A model generated the notes under the pieces. It had not been told where the DNA came from and searched no databases. It saw nothing but the letters and a program-made list of their open reading frames with translations. Of a DNA stretch of 64,000 nucleotides, positions 12,148 to 23,878 are shown in pieces (position 1 is the first letter of the stretch; every line of letters begins with the position of its first letter). Location: the NCBI GenBank assembly GCA_033060915.1, contig CM065379.1, positions 39,733,318 through 39,797,317 on the forward strand, written 5' to 3'. Position numbers and translations under genes: made by a program. The DNA comes from Euryodendron excelsum. Lineage: Eukaryota; Streptophyta; Magnoliopsida; Ericales; Pentaphylacaceae.

Positions 12148-13189
12148 TCAAATTGAATTAGATATATCAATTTAAATTTGAGTTAGAAACTCAATCACAA
12201 ATTTTAGTTGTTATCGGTTGAGCTTAACAATTTGACCTATTATCAAATTAAATCGAATTAAAATTTTCAATTTAAATTTGGGTTAGAAAATCAATCACAA
12301 ATTTTGATTTAAATATTAGTTGTTATCCATTGAGCTTACTACTTGACCTATAAAAGGTAACACAACCTTTAATTTTATAATCACAATTACAAATCAACAG
12401 CTTATGTAGAGTATTTGAATCATCGTGAACAGAGGTTCACTTATCATTATCAACTAAGCTTGAGGTTGCTGTGCATGAGATTATTAATATTGGAGATCAA
12501 TTCGAGCTTCATCTTCTTACTTGGGAACAAATTTCATTTCATTTATCAATTATTTTGTCTATTGTTTGTTTTATTTGTTGTTTATTTCAATTTTTTTGAT
12601 GTTATGGTTAGTTGTAAATAATCAAGATTTAAGGCTACATTCATAATTGCCTCTCTGAAGCCTCAAGATGGGACCACCCCATATAAGGATCCGTGAATAT
12701 ATATGAGTGGGAACTTGAGTATTTTTTTTTTACCTTTGATTGCAATAATGATAGTTAATCACCAAAGAAAAAGATATTGATTCCATGATGTTTATTTTTT
12801 TATTTAAAAAAAATTGCCACGGGGAAAAAAATATTGGTTCATTGATGTTTATTGTTGAACCAAAAAAAAAAGGTAATTGACCATCTAACCAAAATCTAAT
12901 TTGATGAGTAATTCATCGCTAGTCTTGACGTGAGCAAGTTTATGAAAATAATTACAATTCTATAATATTTATGGGTGGTGAGAATAACTATTTTATTTTA
13001 TCTTTTACAAAAAAAAAATAACATAGTTATATATTAAAAAAAACTACAAATAGACCCCACATCTATATGTTAATGGATACTATAAAAATAAAGATGAAAG
13101 AAGTTACAAAAAGTGGCTAATTTGGTCATGAGTAGCACCATAGACGGTATAATTACACATGTTAATCAATCTGTGCATAGTACGGAATT
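12148..13189. other. AT-rich spacer
   Basis: No convincing coding region. A 68-codon frame at 12415 is hydrophobic and T-rich and probably random. A short local duplication (AATATTGG...TTGATGTTTATT) occurs near 12770-12860. Confidence 0.4.
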
Positions 13190-13195
13190 ATTACT

Positions 13196-13300
13196 TGTAT
13201 TTAATAAAAGAAAAATGCAACTCTCTCTCTCTCTCTCTCTTAGTTTTTCCTCTTTGGTAATTTTTTCTTTCATTTTTTTCATTCTTTCCAGCCAAAGAGT
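13196..13300 (+). repeat. Partial direct copy of repeat unit a
   Basis: TTTAATAAAAGAAAAATGCA, a CT run, a CCTCTTTGGTAATTTTT block and CATTCTTTCCAGCCAA repeat 5905-6000 in the same orientation. It lies at the inner edge of the inverted right arm, so the complex combines direct and inverted copies. Confidence 0.6.
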
Positions 13301-14392
13301 CAATTGACATTTTTTCTCTCCTTAGTGTCATTCTCAATTGACGGAAATAACAAAGAAACTTCACTGGTGTACAAACTTTTTTTTTTTGGTTCCTTTTCCT
13401 TCAAAAATCAAGAAATACATTCAAGTCTGAATCAGTTTTTTTTTTTGGCCAATTTTTCACTATGCTTTGTGTTTGATCATCTGCAAGGTCGCAGTGAATT
13501 TTGCTGTCCAAATGAAGGCATTTTAGGAGAACAAATCACCTTCGTGAAAACCCAAAATAAAAAAAGAGAAAGAAAAGAAAATCCAAAATCAAAGAATGAA
13601 GGAGATCAAATCCTTACTGAGCACTTCATCAAACAAAAACTGTGCATATGCTAAACACAATATCGTGTATGAGGTAAGGAATGTTTCAATCGCATGATTT
13701 GTGCATCTGCCAAATCTTTACTTGGAATTTCATAAACAAAATCAAAGTTTTCAACAATAAGGTATTCTTATCACGGTCTTCATCCGTTCTTGATCCCCAA
13801 GCCCACAGTGGATTTACCGGAGATCTTCATGAACCTCTTCCACAAGGTTCTAGGTGAATAGGGAAGGCTAAGAAAAAAAAAAAAAAACACAACAGAAGTA
13901 AAGCGGTGGTGAGTGGAGACGGAGATCCACCGGTTTGCCGGCGATGGTGGTAGCATAGAATTCAAAGCTCGGCTTAAAATTTTCTGTCAATTAGGAGAGA
14001 ACACAAGAGGAGTAGAAAAGGAGACATGTTATATAAATAAAAAATTTATATAAAATAATGTGTTTTAATAAAAGTATTTTACTTTAAAATAAATATTTAT
14101 ATAATAATTTTTAATTAAAAAATTATCATTATTATTATCACATTATTTTATATACAAAATTTTATATGGACCTTTCGTAAAAATAATATTTTTCGTGAAA
14201 AATACGTCAATCTCCTTGGCTGGAAAGAGAGTGGCAAAAAATAAAAAACAAAAAACTAACACAGAAAGAGGAATATACATTCAAGGGGGATTAGAGGACT
14301 TTAAAGTCTTGCCACGTGTCGGATTTTTATTAAGCCACTTCACTGACAGCACTACCAACAACAGCATTATTGACAGCAGCAAAACGCTCCCC
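13270..14392 (-). mobile_element. Right arm of the long inverted repeat
   Basis: Inverted homologue of 6003-7796. Reading the minus strand from 14392, it runs through GAGCGTTTTGCTGCTGTCA, the ACACGTGGCAAG block, the palindromic AT stretch (about 14035-14200), the conserved 60-codon ORF (13965-13780) and the later landmarks. It preserves the empty MITE site at 13322-13324. Confidence 0.65.
13780..13965 (-). pseudogene. Counterpart of the conserved 60-codon ORF
   Basis: The 61-residue frame starts MNSMLPPSPANRW and ends GLGIKNG, closely matching the left-arm ORF at 6439-6621. Differences cluster in the central F-rich stretch. Origin unknown. Confidence 0.35.
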
Positions 14393-14405
14393 ACCACCGT
14401 ATAAC

Positions 14406-17400
14406 GGTCACATCAGACAGAATAAAAAAAACCCATTAATTTGGTCTTTTGTACTTTTTTCTGTCTAATAATCTCTTTGTCTTCCTATATATACATACTA
14501 GCGTATAATCCGTGCCTACGGCACTACTTAACTCTTGCGGGTAAATTCTAAAATTCAAATTTAATTTGAGGTGGCTTCCCACAAATAAACTCAACATTCA
14601 ATTCTCTTATTCAACTCATATTCTAGAGAAGAACGGTAATGAGGTCACAGTATCCAATCGAGCAGCAGACAATTTAACTAACATATGTTATCATCTTTAG
14701 CAAGTTAAAGATTATAAGAAGCTAAATGCAATTTTTGTTTTCTTTCTTAATGCTTCCACTGCTAGAATGTCGACTAACAAATAAATTAAAGCAAGAGAGA
14801 GATAGTAAAGCTAATAAGTATAGTGATAGCTTTTACATAATAATAAGATCTTAAAAATGTTATCTGTATTCCTCATATCTACCATACTTGCTACTTGTCC
14901 CTTCAAAATTTCCCCACTGTTCTTTTATTTTCTCTTCTCTCTTTGCAACTTATTATGGCCTTGACATCCATGACAAAATCTTTTACTAAACCAGTATGAC
15001 AATTCAAGTGTTGATCCCTAGCTTGAAGACAAACAACAGCCAATTAACTTAAAAAACCAAAAGAGAGCCAGATTGAAAAAGGAATGCAACTAAATGAAAA
15101 GTAGCTCAAATCATGACAATAAAAATCCTGTCTTTTATCATAAGCAACAACCAAAAAAATAATAAAATAAAATTAACACATTTTTTCATGGTCTTGTACT
15201 TCAGCTATTTTTTTTGGTTAACAGTAGCCAGTTTCAATTGTCAAAATGCCCTATATAATTTTACTTTTGCCTAACCCAAAAGTCATTCATATTGTCAACT
15301 TAAACTAAAGAACCAAACTTGACCCCTTTCCTTTTTCTCTCTTTTTATTTTTTCAATTCATCCATGTGAATACACCTAGGGATGTATTTGTGCGCATGTG
15401 TGTAATAACAGGTTACATTTTTAATTCCTAACAAATCATTTAAGCAAGAGACATGTGTAACAAAACATTTCACAGGATTGCACTTTACTGCTGCAAAATC
15501 ACATTATCCACAACGATGATATCTTGAGCAAATCCCTAATACTCTAATTTTAAGCTTCAAAAGGACTTGTTACCAGTGCCTAGCTGTCGTAAACCATTTC
15601 TCTTTTCTCTCTGGACTCGTCATGCTCCATCTGTTCTTCCCTGCACTGTATACTTAAAAATGATGTATTCCCCATGAAAAAAGAGAAAAACAAAGTATAT
15701 TGGCATCTCTTGTAATGGATGGTAACTTTTTTTTAATGGATTTCAATTTTTTAGTTCTTTTTATGTTTCCACTATTTAAACTAATTTAGTCTTCTATCCA
15801 TGCCTTTGCTTGTTAAAGATGCACACATACATCCATTCAATATTTTTCATTTTTAATTTTTAGTTGTTTGTAAATGCTTAAACTCCATTTTTGTTGGATA
15901 AGGGAACTACAGATTTGCATATATTCATTGACTGCTGTTCTATTTATACATAACCATGAACTACTATTTAACATAACAAATCCAACCGAAGAAAATATCC
16001 CTAGAAGAACCCATTAGACAAACAGAGAGAGACACACACAGAGGAGATACTTATACATACCAATCAGGGATAATCAATTCTGGGAAATAACTTGCATCTT
16101 GGAGCAAACCGCAACCCAATTCTCTGCTTTGGTAGGTAATTTGAACACAAACCCAATTCAATTAGGGACCCAATTCTTTGCTTTGGGATATGTCTTTATA
16201 TTGCAATTAGGGACAACAGATTCTGAGAAATTACTTACATCTTGGAGCAACCCAATTTCTAAGCTAATCTGATTACAAACCCAATTACTTACATCTTTTC
16301 CTCTGTTAAGAGAAACTCATTCAATTAGAGCACAAACCAATTTTGAACTAACATGAGCACAAACCCACCTCAAAAAACCAATAATAAATTAAAAAAAAAG
16401 GAATGAGGAAAGAAAACAAAATTGAGGAAAAATGACTTGCATCTTGGAGCAAGGATCGATGTTTGAGGAAACCAAAAAGCAATAGAATCCTCTACCTTGC
16501 ACTCTCTGCTTTTCTTGATTCCTTTTTGTCTCAGCAACATCTATGCATGCTATGTTGTGGGTATGTTTATAGTTTTATGTGTGAGAAGAGATGGAGAGAA
16601 AAATGATGGTATGATACTGAAGGACGGAGAAAAGGAAAGGTACCTCTCTCAAGGTACATCTCTCCCTCCAAAACCCTAACATAGCTCCGAAACCCTAACG
16701 TAGCTATTTCCAAGCACAGAAAAATGAAAGCCACAGAAGTCGATCTCTAGTTCGGCAGCGTTGTGGTTGATGGTGTAGCAAATCTAAGAGGAGTAGAAAG
16801 TGGAGTGGATCAGTGAAGAAGTCGAGATCGCCATGGTTGACCAGACAAAGAAGAAAATCAAAATCAAAAAGAGAAAAGGAAGAAAGGTCACTTGGATCAT
16901 TTAATGCCTTCACCAACCCCCTGACACAGAGGTTAGAAAATGAAGAGGGGTTTCTTGAGAGACGTTGAAGTGGGACCCACCAGTTTTTGGGCGGGATCCG
17001 AAACTAAAGTTAGAGGTGAAAAAATTAATCTCAGTTGTTGAATTGTAATGAAATTAATCTCAACCGTTCAATATGCCATGTAGGACAAACGTCCAATCAA
17101 CATTCAAAAACAGTCTTGTTTTATTATATAGATATACATATCTATACATATATAAACATAGCCCAAGAGAGAATCACACTGCTTTCCCCATTAAAAAACA
17201 AAGAAATAATTCACACCAACTCTCTCTCTCTCTCTAATGGCCCAACATGATCTAAATTGATGGTAGAAGAACACCTACATAGAGGAGAGAGAAAGTTTTA
17301 CGAAAAAGTCGTATTTAGAATGTAACTTTTTTACTGTTACACGGCTCTTTGCTTCTCATCCGTTGACAACGGGTTTTTGGAAACTCGTCTCTAGAGTGTG

Positions 17401-17529
17401 GTTCATCAAGTAACATTGCAATCAATTGCGGTCAACTGGCAAATCACCTAAACGTGGTGAATCCTCCTAATATGTCTCTCACTATCACGTTGTATTGCCC
17501 TTCAACCGAAAAAATAAGCACATAAATAA
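14406..17529. other. Spacer; possible non-autonomous element about 14487-17130
   Basis: TATATATACATACTAGCGTATAATCCGTGCC near 14487 resembles the start, and CTTGTTTTATTATATAGAT near 17110-17128 the end, of common plant Helitron-like repeats. I could not verify a hairpin or flanking A-T target. Frames around 16497-16916 are short and have no domain. Nothing else recognised. Confidence 0.25.
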
Positions 17530-17700
17530 TTGAAATAAGGGTAATATACAAATAAAAAAAATTCATACAAAATAATATATCTTAATAAAAGTTTTTATTT
17601 TAAAAGAAACACTCACTATAATGACTTTTAATTATAAAATTACAACTGCTACATTATTTTGTATAAATTTTTTTTGGTAAGAATGGCTTTTTTCTTGAGA
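17530..17700. repeat. AT-rich palindromic repeat (MITE-like)
   Basis: ATTCATACAAAATAATAT at the left and ACATTATTTTGTATAAAT at the right form a loose inverted repeat. Similar stretches occur at about 20870-21035 and inside both long arms (6222-6380 and 14035-14200), so this is a dispersed family. Confidence 0.45.
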
Positions 17701-18193
17701 TAATCAAATCAAGCACAAACCTAGAGAGATTAACAAAAAAAAAAAAAAAATCAAAGTTCAAGCGAAAAAAAGTTGCATTTGAATAAAAAACTGTTGGCTT
17801 ATCCACCAAAAACAAAAAACACAGAAACAAAAACCTGCAAAAGAATAATACTGAAAGTGACTAAAAATATTGCCAACGATGTCGCCGTATCTGCAAATAT
17901 GAATTAAGCGCTGAGGAGGAGAGAGAATTAGCGTCTTATGTGTCAATGAGAAAGGACGACCGTGTTGAGTAACTGTTATGAGGCGTAGAGTTTTAAAAAA
18001 GTAAAGCAGTTGTGCAATTATCTAAACATGTGAGTTTGTATACTTATCTTTTCTAAATAAATCCGAAAAGCTTGTAAAGAGTAAATAACTGAATTACTTT
18101 AGGCAATTTGGAAAAGAGAAAAAGTCACAGTGGGCGTGATACAACCTAAAAAAAGAGAGACAGACCAATTGAATTCTCTTTTTATATGTTAGA

Positions 18194-18235
<42 letters not shown>

Positions 18236-19396
18236 CTTTAGTCTCTATATGTACGAGTGTTCATATATGTAATCACGCAGACATATATATACGTGTATTT
18301 ATGTATGGGTAATTTGAGGGTTTGATTTGGAAGACAAGTATAAACTAAGAAACAGAAAACGGTGTGGAGATTGCTGCAATCGGATTGAGCTATGAAGCTG
18401 AAGGTGATGAGATTAACATGGTTGAATCCACGAAGGTGATGAGATCGATATAAAGGAAGTTTAGGTACGATTCGATATATATATTATATTTGTATATGCA
18501 TATAAACATGTGTATATTTAAGTAATAAAGGAGGAAAATTGGTCTGTTGTTGGTTTGCCGAAGATGGAGCAACGGAGGTGGTGGGGACTGAGTTTTGGGT
18601 TTTAGTTTCCCTTTTGTTGAGAAAATCTAGAAGATTCATAATTTAGTGTGGAAAATCTAATTTCTGTTTTGGCTATTGTTGCATATGTAGGAGAGCAAAG
18701 GAATCTGTCAATAATCTTTTCCAACATTACCTATTTCATGTTATGCAAATCATTTTGGTATGTGGAACAAGGGCAAGAATGCAGTACCACGCAATATGAC
18801 ATGATTAAGGTCCTATAAATCACAGATTTTGAATGCATCATTTCTAGATACGAGAATGATCATATTTCAAGAAAGAGATTACAAAAATAATATTATGAGT
18901 TTCTTCTTGCTTCTTTATATTTGTTGTGATGGTATTGACCATGTAGAAGCATAGCATGAAGGGTATCCTGTATTCCTGTGTATGTTTACAGCCTATTCTA
19001 CTCCCATGTCCCAAAACAAATAATCTTGTTAGTTGATAGATAGCCATTAAGTATAACTTCATTATCTTTTTCAGTCCTTAGAAGGAACAAAATTAATAGA
19101 AGAAAAAAGAAGTTGTTTTTGCTCACGGAGTTCAAAATCTTGAACACAAAGCATAACGTGATCTTGAATGTACGTTATGAAACATTTGTTGCTACTTGCT
19201 AGTGTATTACATTTTTTGGATAGTTTGTCCTACACTTCTACCTGAAATTTTGCAAATTGGTAAGTTATCCTTTATTAAGTGCTTTTTAGATATAGCTTGG
19301 CAACTTGTGTACACAACAAAAACAACCAAGGAAACAATTATAATGTTGAGAGGAAACCATGCATAACAAATACAAGAAATTCAAGAGCATGCAATA
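17701..19396. other. Spacer with TA/TG microsatellite
   Basis: A TA run passing into a TG run occupies 18194-18235. A rising ATG-rich stretch near 18380-18620 has no sustained frame. No gene recognised. Confidence 0.4.
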
Positions 19397-19932
19397 TTAA
19401 ACTGGGAGATACATACAAACTTCACACCCATGAACCTCATAATTGGTTTTGCTAGAAATAGAAGCTAGGAATATGGTTTGAAGGAGGCCAAGGACACCAC
19501 CCAGAAGAAGTGCAGTTGATGCTAAAATAATATTACCCTTCTTATTTTTGAATTTACCCTTGCTCATAATGCTACTAGTAGCTGTTGGAGATTTGTATGC
19601 AGCTGTTTTGAAATCTGAGAAAGAAATTACAGAGGTGACTTATTTATGTAAACATGACATTTTCATTCAGGAGTGCTAATTTTCCTAGAATTTATCTTGG
19701 TAGCTAAACATCAGAAGGATCTTAACATACATATTTTTTGATAAGGCTAAAAATATATGTAGTAATATGCACCAACATAATGACAACATCAAGATCAAAA
19801 TTGTAAATACCTTCTTCTGGCATCAGCTCTTTCATTTCACGATATATTCTGGCATCAACTTGTTTTGTAACTCATTTTATTATTTCATCAGTTGGTAAAG
19901 GCATACAGGGATCACTAGGTGTAAGCACACAT
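19397..19932 (-). pseudogene. Last two exons of an unrecognised gene with a C-terminal membrane segment
   Basis: On the minus strand, a polypyrimidine tract and CAG precede exon 19932-19811, which ends at a GTATTTAC donor. A TTTCTCAG acceptor then opens exon 19614-19397, ending in TAA. The phases agree (one base left over plus two). The exons give about 112 codons: a polar part (DEIIK, VTKQVDARIYREMKELMPEE) and then, after a basic KGKFKNKKG stretch, a hydrophobic helix (GNIILASTALLLGGVLG and onward) near the C-terminus. One in-frame TGA interrupts the first exon at a position where TGG (Trp) is plausible. I do not recognise the family. It is either a pseudogene or a gene with one recent nonsense change. 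Confidence 0.5.
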
Positions 19933-20049
19933 CTGCAAGGGAAAAAAGAAAAAAAATGCTTTTAGTGAGAAATAAGATGAATATGAAAGCAGAAACAACT
20001 AATATGAATGTGGTAAGAGATTACACATTCTAGTGAAGAGGTTAGCAAG

Positions 20050-20346
20050 GCTGCAATTCTCAACTTTAGATTAAAGTTTGTCCAAAGTTTGAATGAGTTT
20101 AGTAACACAGTATAGAATCGAAATGAAATTATTCAGGAGGGCTAAAGGTAAGAGCCTAAGCATATCAGCTTGATTAAGATCAACATGCAACATGGTGGAG
20201 AAGGAAACAACACCTTCATTTAGAATAGTGAGTGGTGAAATATACTTCTAGAAGAATTTATTAACAACAGTTTGTAGTGTTATCCTACAAATTTGCTGAC
20301 AAACTGTGCCATAATTCACGCTGTCCAAGGAAATGAAATCTTTATC
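20050..20346 (-). pseudogene. Probable upstream exon of the same broken gene
   Basis: One minus-strand frame is coding-like over about 100 codons (FISLDSVNYGTVCQQICRI near 20330, then MLHVDLNQADMLRLLPLALL and VTKLIQTLDKL). It is interrupted by a TAG in the middle and a TAA after LDKL. It lies directly upstream of, and on the same strand as, the two better exons. Another candidate exon with the frame MNFEAKFHVLNARQ (20780 downwards) lies further upstream and ends near a CCAGTAAGG donor. The family is unknown and linkage between exons is inferred. Confidence 0.35.
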
Positions 20347-20450
20347 ATTAATAGGCAAGTAACTTCAAGCTAATATTGGCATAAGCAAGAGAGGATTGAA
20401 ACATATACACAGAGACACTGGAAAATATACACAGAGACAGATACAGGAAA

Positions 20451-20472
20451 AAAATCCCCCGGGGGGGGGGGG
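20451..20472. repeat. C5-G12 homopolymer tract
   Basis: CCCCC is followed directly by a run of twelve G, partly self-complementary. It could be a slippage hotspot or an assembly-sensitive site. Confidence 0.7.
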
Positions 20473-21204
20473 TGTTTGGAATTATAGACAGATCAAAGGT
20501 TTTTCAACAATTATATAAGCAAATGTATGTCATGGTTAATTGGCATTGTTGCAATAACAAAAATAGCAATGACAATGACAACAATAATAACAGAAGGAAG
20601 GTAAGTTTCCTTACTGGAGCAATGACCCTTGTTCCTTCTGGTAGTAGTCTTCTGGGGATGTAAGTGAAAGGTCTGCAAAGCAATAGAAATCTGTATCTGG
20701 GTGCAAAGGAGATTATCCAACCCTGAAGCTTGTCTCATTTGCCTAGCATTTAGAACGTGGAACTTTGCTTCAAAATTCATGCAAGATGTAATTAATTAAT
20801 TTTTCAGTCATGAGAAGTAAAACGAAAGCATATTTCACTCCTGAATCCTGGAATTAGAGGAATCCACTTTTATAAACCAGATTTTTCATATAGAATGATT
20901 TGTTTTAATGACATCAAAACATAATGCCCATCATATTGGTTTTTAATTACAAAACTCCCACTGCAACTGCCACATCATTCTGGTGGGTATTTATGTATGA
21001 ATTTTCTATAAGAATATCATTTTTCTTATAAATATTACTGAAGAATCCCACTCTCTCCTCCATTTGTGTGGAACTAATCTTTTAATTCCAGGGACATCAC
21101 ATGCTGCCATAGGATGGTGTGGTTTAGCACATTAATTTCTAATTTTGATTGTCTAGACTCTTGGGTTGTGGGAGCCTATTAGGCCCTAGGGCATGGCTTG
21201 TTAG
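20473..21204. other. Spacer with an AT-rich palindromic repeat at about 20870-21035
   Basis: TTTCATATAGAATGATTTG and CACATCATTCTGGTGGG flank a TTTTTAATTACAAAACTCCC core, matching the dispersed family seen at 17530-17700. Outside the candidate exon above, no gene is visible. Confidence 0.4.
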
Positions 21205-21635
21205 TGTTGAGTTAAAAGATGGAGCACTTCCAAAGCTAAAAAGGACTTTTATTAATACAACACTTGCACACAAACAGTAGTGTACCGTGTACACTAGAAA
21301 ACTTCACTCACACTAGCACAAAAAAAAAGTTATCTCACAAGGATACTATCACACCACACATCTCACACAAGCACTCTTCACTCACAGCACTTTCACAATT
21401 TACTCAAGCACTTGACTCTCACACAATTTGCTTGTTTTATCACATAATGGAGAGCAAATCTCCTTATATAGGCTAGGTTGGTCGGTGGAGGACCTTTCTA
21501 GAAAGGGAGAGAAATGGCTAGAGAATAAACTAGAAGAAACAATTTCTAGAGAGAGAAAGTTCTAGAGAATGAACTCTAGAAAGAAGGAATGAGAAGACTC
21601 TAGAAAAAGAGAGGAAGTCAGTGTTGACTTTAACA
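21205..21635 (-). mobile_element. 3' LTR of a Ty1/copia remnant
   Basis: On the minus strand, a purine tract (GAGGGGGAG, near 21644-21636) is followed by TGTTAAAGTCAACAC, which is the layout of a copia polypurine tract and LTR start. The LTR contains TCTAGAA-rich sequence and a TATATAAGG box near 21466. The likely end is ...TTTTAACTCAACA at 21205. The outer boundary is approximate because no TSD partner survives. Confidence 0.6.
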
Positions 21636-21657
21636 CTCCCCCTCAACGCTGACTCCT

Positions 21658-22103
21658 CTAGGTCAAACTAAGTTGTTCCCGGAACTTTGCAAACTTGGAA
21701 GGATTTACGCTTTTTGTGAATATATCCGCAACTTGATTTTCTATTTTGATAGGTTTCATCTCTATCTCTCCTTGTAGCACCTTCTCTCTGATGAAGTGAT
21801 AATGCACCTCCATATGCTTTGTTCTTGCATGGAACATTGGATTTTCAGCTAATTGGATAGCTGACTGATTATCACAATGTAATGGCACGGAGTAATCCAC
21901 TGGCTGGTGAAGATCTTTTGTTAACTGCATTAACCATGTGCTTTCTTGAGCTCCCATTGCTGCTGCTCTAAACTCTGCCTTTGTGGTTGAGAGCGAAACT
22001 GTCGGTTGCCTTTTGCTACACCACGAGACTACTCCTGAGCCGAGACTAAACACATAGCCAGTAGTTGAGCGGCGTGTATCATGATCTTTTGTTGAGTACG
22101 CAG
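21658..22103 (-). pseudogene. Ty1/copia RNase H fragment
   Basis: The minus-strand frame encodes the C-terminal RNase H of a copia pol: [34 protein letters not shown], the [20 protein letters not shown] block, the [14 protein letters not shown] block, and [10 protein letters not shown] followed by REQLSLT and stop. These are the standard family motifs, including the conserved Asp of CDNQSA. The frame is cut off near 22104 where unrelated sequence begins. Integrase, reverse transcriptase and the 5' LTR are missing, so it cannot be autonomous. Confidence 0.85.
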
Positions 22104-22690
22104 TGGAAGGTCAAAATAACAACTACAATTTATACATTCATAATACAATAATATTACAACAGTATAATACACTACACAAGTGCTTACAACGCAATTTGCA
22201 CGTACATTAACTATACTAGTTGTGCCCAGCACCAACTCCCCAGTGTGCCTAGCACGTTAGAGATGCCTAGCATCTCACTTACACTGTGTGTGTCTTCCCC
22301 ACACACCATCACATGGTGTGAACCGCATTCACCCACACTTGCTACCCAGTACCAACTCACCACTCATAGGGTGTAGCCTATCTTCACACACTTGTACTAG
22401 CACACTCACTTACAAGCTACCTTGGTGGTGGTGGCTTCTCACACATTTGCCACCCACATACACAAGCAACCTTGGTGTAGTGGCTTATCTCTATTTGCCA
22501 CCCACACATACACTTGAACCCATATCACATATTTATACTTGGCTATGGAACATTCTAGAATGAGGGCATTCTAGAGAAAATATTGAGAGACTTCAAAAGA
22601 GAGAATATTCTAGAGAGGGAAGGACTCCAAATGATAGAACTTTCTAGAGAGGCAATGGTGACTCTTAATAGTTAGCCCCGAGTGGTTGGT
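22104..22690 (-). mobile_element. LTR-like sequence abutting the copia fragment
   Basis: Like the neighbouring copia LTR, this stretch is rich in TCTAGA-type motifs (about 22550-22650) and has a TATAAATATG box on the minus strand near 22530. Its junction with the RNase H frame is abrupt. It may be an LTR of a related element nested in the older copy. No TSD was confirmed. Confidence 0.3.
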
Positions 22691-23102
22691 TCTTATGCTT
22701 TGTTGAATACTCTCATTTGTTTTTTGGCAATAAAATTTTATCTTACCTAGCATAGAAAAAAGTTTAGCACAATATATTATGGACCTAAACAGCCAAAAAT
22801 AGAAACTATGGAAGGAGAACCAACCACAAACCTGCAATATAAGCAAGATGATAAATCAACACCCATTGATAGTTCATTACATATAGCCCTCGAGCAATTA
22901 TGTTTGTTGTGCGTTACTCATATTATCGCATCTTCCCATTAAATGTATCTCCTTAGCTTCAAATTCAATGTTGTAAAAAGTTAATAGTACATGTTTTTGA
23001 CCTTTCAAGTAACAAACACAAGAATTATGGTTAATAGATACAAGAATTATATCTATGTATCTTATCTATTTTACAAAACTACTCTTATCTTTTATATATA
23101 TA
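22691..23102. other. AT-rich spacer
   Basis: No coding or repeat signal beyond a TATATATATA run just before the TRIM-like element. Confidence 0.4.
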
Positions 23103-23640
23103 TGTCACGACCTAGGATCCACATGGTACAATATTGTTCAATTTGGACCTTAGCCCGCACGGCTTTAAAACGCATTGTACCAATGAGATACAAGTGCCTA
23201 CAAATATAACACTTTCCCTCTTTTTCTCCAGGCAATGTGGGATTGTAGCACACATTCTTGGAGCTAGCTTACTACTACCGTAGCTTATTAGGAACTCGTC
23301 CCTGCCCACGTGCAGCCCCAGGGTCTCACAATCCACCCCCCTTACGGGTAATGCGTCCTCGCATTAGGCTAGATTTGCACACTTCGGGTTGGAATTGGCT
23401 TTGGCACCATTTTGTCACGACCCAAGATCCACATGGTACAATATTGTCCGCTTGGGCCTTGGCCTGCACGACTTTAAAATGTGTTGTATCAAGGAGATAT
23501 AAGTGCCAACAAATATAGCACTTCCCCTTTCCTTCACCAGGCAATGTGGGATTGCAGGAAAAATTCATGGAGCTAGCCTGCCACTATTGTAGCCTGCCAG
23601 GAACTCGTCTCCACCCATGTGCAACCGCCCGGTTCTCACA
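23103..23640. mobile_element. TRIM-like element with two 228-bp LTRs
   Basis: Two similar direct repeats, each 228 bp and each running TGTCACGACC...TCTCACA, occupy 23103-23330 and 23413-23640. They flank an 82-bp internal segment starting ATCCACCCCCCTTACGGG. The flanks ATATA (23098-23102) and ACATA (23641-23645) form a one-mismatch 5-bp TSD candidate. There is no coding capacity. The terminal-repeat-in-miniature layout fits; an exact tRNA primer match was not recognised. Confidence 0.7.
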
Positions 23641-23878
23641 ACATATGTATAAGAATAAATTTAATAGTTATCTAATCAATTGCCACTGTCACGTGGCGTT
23701 TTAAAAATATCAGAGCATTTAGAGCGCTACGTAAAAGAGAAGCAAAATATAAGGGCAAACACAACTTATATATATATATGATTTCTAAAAGTTACGCACT
23801 TCAAGTAGCCATGGTCTCCTTTTCCCAATTGAATTTCAAGAATAACACTATCTTGTCATCAAATTACCAGCAAAAAAG
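23641..23878. other. Short spacer before tandem unit 1
   Basis: AT-rich sequence without recognised features. Homology to the other tandem units begins at GAATCCCCTTCA near 23879. Confidence 0.4.

Noticed and set aside
7951..14520. Helitron spanning from 7951
   Set aside because: Only a 5'-end-like sequence is visible. No CTAG terminus with hairpin or Rep/helicase coding sequence was found, so no element call was made.
16680..16700. AACCCTAAC motifs as telomere-like repeats
   Set aside because: Only two isolated AACCCTAAC occurrences, without a tandem array; such words are common in plant DNA.
22288..22563. Plus-strand 91-codon ORF rich in His/Thr/Pro
   Set aside because: Low-complexity CACAC-rich sequence inside an LTR-like region; no domain.
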